Shown here one piece after another: positions 37,706-45,254 of a stretch of 64,000 bases of DNA. The position numbers were made by a program, and so were the translations under genes. Within the stretch, counting starts at the first letter, position 1. Each line of letters opens with the position of its first letter. The notes beneath the pieces were generated by a model. That model ran no database searches. It was not told the DNA's origin and saw nothing but the letters and a program-made list of their open reading frames with translations. The stretch comes from Planctomycetota bacterium (lineage in GTDB: Bacteria > Planctomycetota > PLA2 > JAEUHO01): NCBI GenBank assembly GCA_020851795.1, contig JADZCA010000006.1, positions 1 to 64,000 on the forward strand. The letters are read 5' to 3'.

Positions 37706-38626
37706 TCAGCGGCCGCCGCGGGCCCAGCGCGCGGCGCGCGCCGCGACGCCGACGCCGCCGTCGAACGAGCCGCCGTAGGACGCGACGACCGGCTCGAGGC
37801 GGCGGACGCGGTCGGCGCTCTCGGGGTGGGCCGACCACGCGGTGCTCGGGCGGTCGGGGAGCGCCTTGAGGTAGGAGAGGATCCCGGACGCGTCGTAGCC
37901 CGCGTCGTAGAGGATGTAGGTGCCCTCGAGGTCGGCGGCGTGCTCGGCCTCGGGCCCGTAGCCCTGCGAGGCGAGCTGGCCGGCGAAGCCGCGCACGGTC
38001 TCGCGGAACAGGTTCGTCAGGCGGCCCTGGTCGCGGGGGGGGAGCCCGGCGCCCGCGGCCCCGATGCGGAAGGCCGCGGCGAACCCCGACTGCCAGTACG
38101 CGCTGGCGCGGATCACGGCCTCGCCGTGCTTGAGCGACACGTGCGCGATCTCGTGGGCGAGGATGCCCGCGAGCTCCTCCTCGCTGCGTGCGCGCGCGAC
38201 GGCGCCGCGCGTGACGAAGACGAAGCCGCCCGGCCCCGACAGGCCGTTGGCCTCGTCGGAGGCGAGCACGGCGAAGTGGTAGCCCCCCCACGTCGTGCGC
38301 ACGCGGGGCGCGAGCTCGACGAGCGCGGCACCGATGCGGCGCACGTAGGCCTGGCGGCCCTCGTCGGGGTCGAGGCCGTACTTCGCGATCGCCGCGGCGG
38401 CGACGCCGCGCCCGAGGTAGTACTCCTGCTCGGGCGAGAACTGGATCGCCATCTGGTCGCGCAGGTCCACGGCGGACTCGACGACCGCGCCGACGAGGTC
38501 GGCGCCGCGCTCGGCGCCGCGGCCGAAGGCGTTGCGCGCGCCGTTGCGCGCGATGTCGCCGGCCCGGCAGCCGACGAGGGAGAGGCCGACCACGGCGAAG
38601 AGCGCGAGCGGGCGGAGGGCGCGCAC
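37706..38626 (-). CDS. M48 family zinc metallopeptidase, lipoprotein
   Basis: A 306-residue protein with a lipoprotein signal (LSLVGC, Cys20). The peptidase shows LAHEIAHVSLKHGEAV, with the HExxH zinc motif near 158-162. EAEHAADLEGTYILYDAGYD near 220 supplies the third ligand Glu and the family-typical helix. FVTRGAVARARSEEELAGI precedes the active site, as in BepA/LoiP-type outer membrane quality-control proteases. The start is GTG at 38626, directly after the SH3 gene stop (2 nt gap). The likely role is processing or degradation of misfolded outer membrane or periplasmic proteins. Confidence 0.9.
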   Translation of the reverse strand: MRALRPLALFAVVGLSLVGCRAGDIARNGARNAFGRGAERGADLVGAVVESAVDLRDQMAIQFSPEQEYYLGRGVAAAAIAKYGLDPDEGRQAYVRRIGAALVELAPRVRTTWGGYHFAVLASDEANGLSGPGGFVFVTRGAVARARSEEELAGILAHEIAHVSLKHGEAVIRASAYWQSGFAAAFRIGAAGAGLPPRDQGRLTNLFRETVRGFAGQLASQGYGPEAEHAADLEGTYILYDAGYDASGILSYLKALPDRPSTAWSAHPESADRVRRLEPVVASYGGSFDGGVGVAARAARWARGGR

Positions 38627-38628
38627 GG

Positions 38629-39123
38629 TCAGCGGTCCCGGCCGAGGCGACCCTCGGCGATGAAGGCGTCGAGCTCGTCGGAGCCGGGCTTGACCCGCTT
38701 GCCCTCGAGCGCGTCCACGAGCGGGTAGGCACGGGCGAGGTCGGCCTCGGTGGCCTTGAGCTCGCCCTCGGTGGTCTCGTCGAACTGGCGCCCGGCGAGC
38801 GACACGTCCGCGCTGGTCCCGCCGCCGGCGGCTGCGCCGCGGCCCGTCAGCGCGCCGCGCTGCACGAGGTCGCTGGCCCGCACCCACCCGACCGCGCCCG
38901 CCTCGGTGCGGACGCGCGCGAACAGGCCCTGCGTGGACTCGACGACGACCGCGGTCCCCGGGGCGAGCACCGAGAGACGCTTGCCCACGGGGCTCGGCGT
39001 CTCCCGCAAGGCGGCGCCGTCGCGCGACTGCACGCGGCGCTCCTCGCCCGGCTGCATCTCCGCCAGCACGACCCCGCCCAACAGCAGGGCGAGGACGAGC
39101 GCAACTCCGGTCCGACGGCGCAT
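38629..39123 (-). CDS. Secreted SH3-like domain protein
   Basis: A 164-residue protein. A signal peptide (MRRRTGVALVLALLLGGVVL) is followed by a bacterial SH3 (SH3b) domain at about 25-85 with VQSRDGAALRETPSPVGKRL, LFARVRTEAGAVGWV and RASDL. These are the usual strand pattern and the terminal GWV of SH3b. A Gly/Ala linker and a charged helical tail follow, ending FIAEGRLGRDR. The ATG at 39123 has GGAGG 4 nt upstream; an ATG 8 codons earlier is less likely. It is followed by the M48 peptidase in the same transcript. SH3b domains often bind peptidoglycan or mediate protein contact, so it may target the peptidase. Confidence 0.8.
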   Translation of the reverse strand: MRRRTGVALVLALLLGGVVLAEMQPGEERRVQSRDGAALRETPSPVGKRLSVLAPGTAVVVESTQGLFARVRTEAGAVGWVRASDLVQRGALTGRGAAAGGGTSADVSLAGRQFDETTEGELKATEADLARAYPLVDALEGKRVKPGSDELDAFIAEGRLGRDR

Positions 39124-39156
39124 GGAGGACCTCCGACGACCACCCAACCCCGACCG

Positions 39157-39185
39157 AGCCTACCCCGTCCCGGGGGCCCGGCCAA
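39157..39185 (-). promoter_or_regulatory. Promoter of the SH3-M48 operon
   Basis: Minus strand TTGGCC (39185-39180), 17 nt, TAGGCT (39162-39157). The leader is about 27 nt with a GGAGG ribosome binding site. Confidence 0.55.
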
Positions 39186-39205
39186 GAGACCGGGGGTCCG
39201 GCGGT

Positions 39206-39224
39206 CCGCGCGGCGTCCGCGCGG
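39206..39224 (-). terminator. Short hairpin after the cyclase gene
   Basis: CCGCGCGG, 3 nt, CCGCGCGG, 12 nt downstream of the cyclase stop. It is a compact GC stem without a U-tract, so termination is uncertain. Confidence 0.3.
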
Positions 39225-39235
39225 CGCCGGGATCG

Positions 39236-41551
39236 TCAGCCCTTCTCGTGGAGGACGTACTCGCCGTCCCACGGACGGTCCCGCACGCCCGAGCGGAGCT
39301 CGGCGACGAGCTTGCGCATCCACCCGCAGGGCCCGTCGCCCTTGCGCAGCCGCGACGCCTCGTCGATCGCCGCGTCCGCGGCGTCGAGGTCGTCGGCGAG
39401 CACCGCGGCGTGCGCGCGCGTGAACGCCTCGACGTGCGCGGCGAGCTCGGGCGCGACCCGGCCCGTGAGCCCGACGAGCTCGTAGACCGGGATCGGCTCG
39501 GACTTGCCCACCACCACGACCTTCGCGAGGGGCTTGACGACGATCCCGTCCTTGGCGCGCTGGTACGTGCCGTCGGCGATCAGGATCCCGCTGCCGAACG
39601 CCTTGTTCGCCCCCTCGAGACGGCTGGCGAAGTTCACCGTGTCGCCCATCGCCGTGTAGGAGAGGCGCCGCTCGCTGCCCATGTTGCCGACGACGGCGGG
39701 GCCCGACGCGAGGCCGATGCGGTTGAGCAGCGGGGGCAGCCCCAGCGACTGCGCCAGCGGCGTGGTCCCGGCGAGGGCTTCGCGGCACGCGACCGCGGCG
39801 CGGCACGCGCGCAGCGCGTGGTCCTCGTAGGGCACCGGGTCGCCGAAGAACGCCATCACCGCGTCGCCGATGAACTTGTCGATCACGCCCTCCTGCTCGA
39901 GGACGCACGCGGACTGACGCGTGAGGTAGTCGTTCATCAGCTTGACGAGGTCGGCCGGCGACAGCGCCTCGGAGATCGACGTGAAGCCCTTCACGTCGCT
40001 GAAGAGCACCGTGAGCTCGCGCCGGCGGCCGCCCAGCCCGAGCAGCTCCGGGTCCTTCTTGAGGGCCTCGATGACCGCGGGCGACAGGTACGAGCTGAAC
40101 GTGCCGTCGAGCCACTTGTTGCGCCGGCCCTCGGTGAGCGCCTGGTACGCGCTCACCGCGGCGTAGGTCGTCAGGAGGGCCAGCGACGGCGAGAAGAGGT
40201 CGAGGACGTGCCCGCCGGCGAAGGCCCGGTAGGCCCCCACCCAGATCGCGACCTCGGCGCCGAGGAACGACAGGACGAACGCGCCGCGCCGGCGGAACCA
40301 GCCGCCGACCGCGCCGAGCAGCCCCGCCAGCCCGACGGTGATCGCAGCGTTGAGCCACGGCGGCACGGCGACGCGGCCGTCACCGTGCAGGAGGTTGTCG
40401 AGGATCGTCGCCTGCAGCTCGGGGCCCGGGTAGTTGTCGTCGATCGGGACGGAGACGACGTCCTTGAACCCCGACGGGTTGTGCCCCCACACGACGACCT
40501 TGCCGGCGACGGCCGAGGGCACCGCGGTCCCCTTCGTCGGGAGCGGGACGTCCTTCGGGTCCTTCCCCTCGTTGGCCCACTGCTCGCGCCGCTGCACGAG
40601 CTCCGCCCCAGCCACCACGAGGTCGGCGGGGCGGACCTGCGCATACGAGTCCGCGGTGCCTCGGAGCGCGACGTAGAACGTGCCGTCCGCGGCGAGGCGC
40701 TGGCGGGCCTCGCCGATGACGACCGCGCCTTCCTCGGCCGGCCCCGCGCCGCGCGCGATCCACGCCGCCGACAGCGGGAGCGAGGGCACGGCCACGTCGC
40801 CCGCGCGGCCCGCCGGCGCGACGCGCCGCACGATGCCGTCGCCGTCGGGGATCGCGTTGGCGAAGCCCACCGACGCGCAGGCGCGCAGCAGCCGGAGCAC
40901 CGGGAGGTTGACGTGGGGACGCAGGATCCCGGGGCGAGCCCGCACCGGTGGGAAGCACGAGAGCCGCTCGGCAAAGTGCGGCGCGCGCAGCTCGGCGGCG
41001 CGCGCGCCGCCTTCCGGCGCGACCGACGTCAGCTCGCACGCGAGCACGACGGGCCCCGTCGCGCCGCCGTAGGCCGCCGCGAGCTTCTCGGCCTCCTTCT
41101 CGTCGTACTCCGCCGCCTCGATGCGTGCCCGGAGGTCGCGCGTCGCCTCGTCGTCCCCCTCCGGCGCCTTCTGCGGCAGGCCCTTCTCGTCGCGCCCCTT
41201 GCCGCGGTCGAACTGGTACACGTCCACGGCGACCGCCTTGACCCCGGCCGCCCGCAGCCATTGGAACGCGAACGACGTGGTCTCGAGGGACCACGGGAAC
41301 TGCTCGCCGGCTCCGTCCCGCAGCGCGGCGATGTCCTCGTTCTGCACCACCGCGAGCACGATGTCGGGGTCCGGGCGCCGCGAGCCCATGTAGGTCTTCG
41401 TGCGCGCGTCCAGGAGACGCAGCTCGAGGCCCTCGACCGCGACCGTGTGCCGGGCCGCCGCGAGCGCCGAGCCCACCGCCAGCCCGATCAGGGTGCCCGC
41501 CACGAGGCGGGCGCGCGGGGTCGTCGTCGAGAGGCGCGGCAGGCGGGGCAT
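39236..41551 (-). CDS. CHASE2-domain class III adenylate/guanylate cyclase
   Basis: A 771-residue membrane-bound signalling enzyme. A first TM lies at about 14-33. The periplasmic CHASE2 sensor domain (about 35-385) shows LELRLLDARTKTYMGSRRPD, AAGVKAVAVDVYQFDRGKG and GFANAIPDGDGIVRRVAPAG. Three more TMs lie between about 390 and 460. The cyclase domain (about 505-690) has LTVLFSDVKGFTSIS with metal-binding Asp519, DKFIGDAVMAFFG with Asp563 and the purine-selecting Lys559 of adenylate cyclases, and YTAMGDTVNFASRLEG with the transition-state Asn and Arg. Thr takes the place of the second purine-contact Asp, as in many bacterial homologues. All catalytic residues are present. It would make cAMP in response to a periplasmic signal. 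A TAGGAT box lies 8 nt before the ATG. Confidence 0.94.
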   Translation of the reverse strand: MPRLPRLSTTTPRARLVAGTLIGLAVGSALAAARHTVAVEGLELRLLDARTKTYMGSRRPDPDIVLAVVQNEDIAALRDGAGEQFPWSLETTSFAFQWLRAAGVKAVAVDVYQFDRGKGRDEKGLPQKAPEGDDEATRDLRARIEAAEYDEKEAEKLAAAYGGATGPVVLACELTSVAPEGGARAAELRAPHFAERLSCFPPVRARPGILRPHVNLPVLRLLRACASVGFANAIPDGDGIVRRVAPAGRAGDVAVPSLPLSAAWIARGAGPAEEGAVVIGEARQRLAADGTFYVALRGTADSYAQVRPADLVVAGAELVQRREQWANEGKDPKDVPLPTKGTAVPSAVAGKVVVWGHNPSGFKDVVSVPIDDNYPGPELQATILDNLLHGDGRVAVPPWLNAAITVGLAGLLGAVGGWFRRRGAFVLSFLGAEVAIWVGAYRAFAGGHVLDLFSPSLALLTTYAAVSAYQALTEGRRNKWLDGTFSSYLSPAVIEALKKDPELLGLGGRRRELTVLFSDVKGFTSISEALSPADLVKLMNDYLTRQSACVLEQEGVIDKFIGDAVMAFFGDPVPYEDHALRACRAAVACREALAGTTPLAQSLGLPPLLNRIGLASGPAVVGNMGSERRLSYTAMGDTVNFASRLEGANKAFGSGILIADGTYQRAKDGIVVKPLAKVVVVGKSEPIPVYELVGLTGRVAPELAAHVEAFTRAHAAVLADDLDAADAAIDEASRLRKGDGPCGWMRKLVAELRSGVRDRPWDGEYVLHEKG

Positions 41552-41559
41552 CGGCGGGG

Positions 41560-41565
41560 ATCCTA
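41560..41565 (-). promoter_or_regulatory. TAGGAT -10 box of the cyclase gene
   Basis: Minus strand TAGGAT, 8 nt before the ATG at 41551, within the 31-nt gap after the M14 peptidase gene. Probably a leaderless start. Confidence 0.45.
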
Positions 41566-41582
41566 CGCGGCGGGCGCGCGGT

Positions 41583-43316
41583 TCACTTCACCGCCGCACG
41601 CACGACGCCGCCCAGCCGGCTCGTCACGACGACCTCGGTGGGCCGCGCGTCGGGAGCGAGCCACAGGTCGAGCGTGCGCGACGCCATGCCGCGCACGCCC
41701 TCCTCGAGCCGCGCCACACCCTCGACCACCGGGACCGCCACGGGGCCCGCACCCGGGACCTCGACCTCGCGCGCGGCGAGGACCCGCGCGCCCGTCACGG
41801 CGACCCCGTCGGCGGGGAGCAGCCCGTGCCGCGCGGCCCAGACGGTGACCGTCGGGAGCATGGCCCGGTTCTCGACCACCACGCGCAGCCGCTCGACGCC
41901 CCCGTCGCGGGCGCGCGCGACGACGCGGACGGCGAGGTCGGGCACCGACGCCGCGTGCTCGAGCGTGAACAGCGCGTTGCGCACGCACAGGTCGGGCAGG
42001 AAGTCCACCGGCGTGCTGCGGATCGTGAACCGCCGCCAGCCGCCCAGCTCGACCGCGCCCAGCGTGGGGTGGCGCGCCTGCTTCCACCGCACGAAGCCCG
42101 CGCCGTGCAGCGCGACGTCGTTCCAGCGCAGCGCCTCGAGGTCGCCGCCGACCACCGAGGTCCCCCACCCGAACAGCCCCCACAGCTCGTTGGTGAACGA
42201 CGGGACACCGAGCGCGTGGGCGGTCCACTCGACGAAGCCGCCGTGCACGCGGTAGAGGTCCTCGCGGATCTGCATGTAGCGGTAGCCGGGCAGCAGCAGC
42301 TCGCCGCGCTTGCCGAGCTCGTCGTAGAGCGCGCGGTCCTCGGCGGGGAAGCCGGCCTCGCGGTCGGTCCGCGCCGCCGGCGGCCGCAGGATCATCCGCC
42401 CCGCGTTGTGGTAGCTCTGCACCGCGGCGATGCGCGGGTGCGCGAGCACGAACTGCGCCGTCGCGCGCGTCTCGGGCTCGGAGAGCGGGTACGGCCCCGC
42501 CCCGCCCTGCTCGGGCTCCGGACGCCACTCGCAGGGGAAGTTGCGGTTCGGGTCCACGCCGCCCGGCCCGTCCTCGTTGACGCGTCCGTCGCCGTCCTCG
42601 TCGGTGCCCTCGCTGCCCAGCACGCGCCAGCGGCCGCGCTCGCCCGGCTTCCGCGCGCGCATCAGCCGCGGGTCGCGCTCGTCGTCGACGAGGTCGCCGT
42701 TCTCGTCGGCGACGCGCATGACGAGGATCTCCCCGTCGCCGTCGAGGTCGTCGGGGCCGTCCTCGTCCACCGCGCCGTCGCGGTCGTCGTCCACCGGGCG
42801 GAGCACGCGGCGCGGCGAGTGCTCGTCGTTGGGCACGTGCAGGAAGCGCTCGCGGCAGTCGGGGTTGACGCACGGCGCGAGGTGGAACACGACGCGCGCG
42901 AGCAGCGCGGCGACCCACGGGTCGGTCTCGCGGCGCTCGAGCAGGTACTTCGCGGTGAAGAGCGTCACCTCGGCGCCCTGCACCTCGTTGCCGTGCGTGT
43001 TGCCGTCGATGTACATCGCGGGCCGGTCGGCCGGCGGACGGTCGCCGGCGGGGTCGGCGAGCGTGAGCACCCACAGCGGCCGGCCCTCGCGGCTCGTCCC
43101 CATCGACTCGAGGCGGGCGAAGGTCGGGTAGGCCGCGGCGATCGCGCGGAGCGCCTGCTCGAGCGCGGCGTTGTCGTAGTAGCGGTCGAACGTGAGCCCC
43201 GCGAGCGGGCGCGCGGCGGGCTCGCCCGCGCGGGCCGGGGCCGCCGGGGCGACGAGCGCCGTGGCGAGGAGGGCCGTGGCGAGGAGGGCGGGGACGAGGC
43301 GGCGGAGCGGGCTCAT
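41583..43316 (-). CDS. Secreted M14 family zinc carboxypeptidase with Asp-rich insert
   Basis: A 577-residue protein with a signal peptide (cleavage after ARA near 30). The M14 domain starts YYDNAALEQALRAIAAAYPT and has ESMGTSREGRPLWVLTLADP. Zinc ligands are His108 and Glu111 in GNTHGNEVQGAE and His303 in VQSYHNAGR. The catalytic Glu is Glu377 in FTNELWG. Between the zinc-binding parts lies an Asp/Gly/Glu-rich insert (about 155-250) with thrombospondin-3 or EF-like runs such as DDLDGDGEILVMR and DEDGDGRVNEDGPGG, probably calcium-binding. The C-terminal region (about 430-577) is beta-rich. The ATG at 43316 overlaps the upstream gene stop as ATGA. It should trim C-terminal residues from extracellular peptides. 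Confidence 0.9.
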   Translation of the reverse strand: MSPLRRLVPALLATALLATALVAPAAPARAGEPAARPLAGLTFDRYYDNAALEQALRAIAAAYPTFARLESMGTSREGRPLWVLTLADPAGDRPPADRPAMYIDGNTHGNEVQGAEVTLFTAKYLLERRETDPWVAALLARVVFHLAPCVNPDCRERFLHVPNDEHSPRRVLRPVDDDRDGAVDEDGPDDLDGDGEILVMRVADENGDLVDDERDPRLMRARKPGERGRWRVLGSEGTDEDGDGRVNEDGPGGVDPNRNFPCEWRPEPEQGGAGPYPLSEPETRATAQFVLAHPRIAAVQSYHNAGRMILRPPAARTDREAGFPAEDRALYDELGKRGELLLPGYRYMQIREDLYRVHGGFVEWTAHALGVPSFTNELWGLFGWGTSVVGGDLEALRWNDVALHGAGFVRWKQARHPTLGAVELGGWRRFTIRSTPVDFLPDLCVRNALFTLEHAASVPDLAVRVVARARDGGVERLRVVVENRAMLPTVTVWAARHGLLPADGVAVTGARVLAAREVEVPGAGPVAVPVVEGVARLEEGVRGMASRTLDLWLAPDARPTEVVVTSRLGGVVRAAVK

Positions 43317-45085
43317 CGCAGCGTGGCCTCCCCGGTCGCGGTCCCCGCGACGCGGTGCGCGGCGGTCACCGTGCCCAGCGCACCCGGGCCCGCGCGCCGC
43401 ACGAGCCACTCGACGGGCGTCGAGACGGCGCCCGCGCCGAGCGTGCCGACGCCGACGACCTTCGGACCGGCGAGCACCTCGACGCCCTCGGCCGCGCGCA
43501 GCGAGAGGCGCACCGCGTGGGCGCGCTGCGCTCGCTCGGCGCGCACCGTCTCGGTCGGGCCGCCGCCGACGTTGCCCGCGCGCGCGCGCACGACCGCGAG
43601 GCCCGCGCCGCGGGGCTCGACCTCGACGACGACCGAGAGCCGCGGCGCGACGGCCGCGTGCGCGAGCGGGACGCGCAGCACCGACCGCACGGCCCCCGCG
43701 AGGAGGTCGCGGGGCGGCTCGTGGCGCGAGAACGCGCGCCAGCCGCCGACCTCGACCGTCCCCCACGTCGGGTGCGCGACCTCGTGCCACGGCACGAAGC
43801 CCTTGCCGCCGAGCACGCGGTCGTTCCACACGAGCCAGTCGAGCTCGTCGGGGTCGGCGCGGTCGCGGCCCACGGTCGCTTCCTTCACGATGCGCCACAC
43901 GGGCACGCGCAGCGCGACGGCGCCGAGGTGGCGCGCCGCCCAGTCGAGGTCGCTCCCGCGGTTCTCCGACGCGCCGGGCCGCTCGGAGGCCTTGCGGAGC
44001 TCGACGCCGCCCGCGGCCTCGCGCCACGCGGGCGCGAGCGTCCCGTAGAGCGTGTCGTCGGCGTCGGCGTCGTTGCCGCGCTCGCTCGCGCGCTCGAGCC
44101 GCGGCCCCTCGGAGGTGAACGCGTACCAGCCGATCAGCGCGGGCGCGTCGTAGCTGAGGTCCATCAGCGCCTTCGCCTCGGGCGCCGACCCGGGGAAGTC
44201 GCCGTCGCCGGGCCACGCGCCCATCTCGTCCCAGAACCCCATCAGGTTGCGCGCCACGTCGGTGCCCGGCGGGTCCTCGTCCACGACGCCGTCGCCGTCG
44301 TCGTCCTTCCCCTCCGGCACCGGCGCGTCGTAGGAGACGGCGCGCCGCGCGTCCACGCCGGCGTCGCGCATCGCGCGCGGGTCGCCGAGCACCTTGCCGT
44401 CCTTGCCCGGCGCGTCGTCGGGCACGAAGGACCCCGTCGCGCGGCGGCGGCGCATCGACAGCACCTCGCCGTCGCCGTCGAGGTCGTCGGGGCCGTCCTC
44501 CCCCCGCCGGCCGTCGCGGTCGCGATCGGTGTCGCCGCCGCCCCACCGCGGCCGCCCGGAGAGGAACGACGCGAGCGCGTCGGGGTTGGGCGCCGGCACG
44601 ACGATCCACGCGACGCGGTCGTCGGGCGGCGGGAGCCTCGGGCCCCCGCCCCCCTCCGAGGGCGTCACATCGGGCGCGACGAGGTCGGCGACGGCGAGCG
44701 CCGCCGCCGCACCGGCCGCGTCGCGCGCCCCGAGCCCGCCGTGCACGAGGACCTGCGGCGCGTCGGGGCGCCCGACCCGCAGCGCGAGCAGCGGCCGCCC
44801 GGCCGCGCTCGTGCCGTAGCGCTCGAGGCGGACCGGCCACCCCCACGGGGGGCGCGCGGCGATCGAGCGCAGCGCGGCCTCGATCTCCTCGGGCGAGCGG
44901 TAGCGGAGCGGCAACCCCGGGCGGCCCGTCGGCGACGCGGGGCCCGCGTCGTCGGGCGCCGGCGCCGCAGGCGGAGGGGGCGGCGTCGGCGCGGAGGGCG
45001 GCGCGGCGACGTCCTCGCCGCGCGCGACGGGGGCGAGCGCCCCGACCACGGCGGCGGCGACGAGCACGGGCAGGCGGCGCAGCAT
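43313..45085 (-). CDS. M14-like protein with degenerate active site (pseudo-carboxypeptidase)
   Basis: A 590-residue secreted paralogue of the downstream M14 enzyme. It has a signal peptide (cleavage near 22), a Pro/Ala linker, and an M14 start (YRSPEEIEAALRSIAARPPW, ERYGTSAAGRPLLALRVG). The zinc motif reads LVHGGLGARDAAG: His115 remains, but position 118 is Leu instead of Glu. The region matching QSYHNAGR of the neighbour reads IGWYAFTSE, so the third ligand His is also lost. The Asp-rich inserts (DTDRDRDGRRGEDGPDDLDG and DDDGDGVVDEDPPG) are retained, as are the C-terminal beta domain and its VEVGGWRAFSR block. The ATG at 45085 follows a TAGGCT box. It is probably a binding or regulatory partner of the active enzyme; catalytic activity is not expected. 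Confidence 0.8.
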   Translation of the reverse strand: MLRRLPVLVAAAVVGALAPVARGEDVAAPPSAPTPPPPPAAPAPDDAGPASPTGRPGLPLRYRSPEEIEAALRSIAARPPWGWPVRLERYGTSAAGRPLLALRVGRPDAPQVLVHGGLGARDAAGAAAALAVADLVAPDVTPSEGGGGPRLPPPDDRVAWIVVPAPNPDALASFLSGRPRWGGGDTDRDRDGRRGEDGPDDLDGDGEVLSMRRRRATGSFVPDDAPGKDGKVLGDPRAMRDAGVDARRAVSYDAPVPEGKDDDGDGVVDEDPPGTDVARNLMGFWDEMGAWPGDGDFPGSAPEAKALMDLSYDAPALIGWYAFTSEGPRLERASERGNDADADDTLYGTLAPAWREAAGGVELRKASERPGASENRGSDLDWAARHLGAVALRVPVWRIVKEATVGRDRADPDELDWLVWNDRVLGGKGFVPWHEVAHPTWGTVEVGGWRAFSRHEPPRDLLAGAVRSVLRVPLAHAAVAPRLSVVVEVEPRGAGLAVVRARAGNVGGGPTETVRAERAQRAHAVRLSLRAAEGVEVLAGPKVVGVGTLGAGAVSTPVEWLVRRAGPGALGTVTAAHRVAGTATGEATLR

Positions 45086-45093
45086 GGGGCAGG

Positions 45094-45099
45094 AGCCTA
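45094..45099 (-). promoter_or_regulatory. TAGGCT -10 box of the M14 pair
   Basis: Minus strand TAGGCT, 8 nt before the ATG at 45085. No Shine-Dalgarno sequence. It lies in the 169-nt region shared with the divergent macroglobulin gene. Confidence 0.45.
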
Positions 45100-45254
45100 C
45101 CCCGGCGGCCCCCGGAAACGCGCAGGGCCCCCGCACGGGGGTGGGATGCTCCGCGCGACGACCGAGGCCTGCGGTCCGCTCGCGTGCGCTGGAACCGGCG
45201 CCCCGGGGGCGGTGTCGAAGGTGGCAGGTCGAGGCCGAGACGCCGGAGGTGTCG

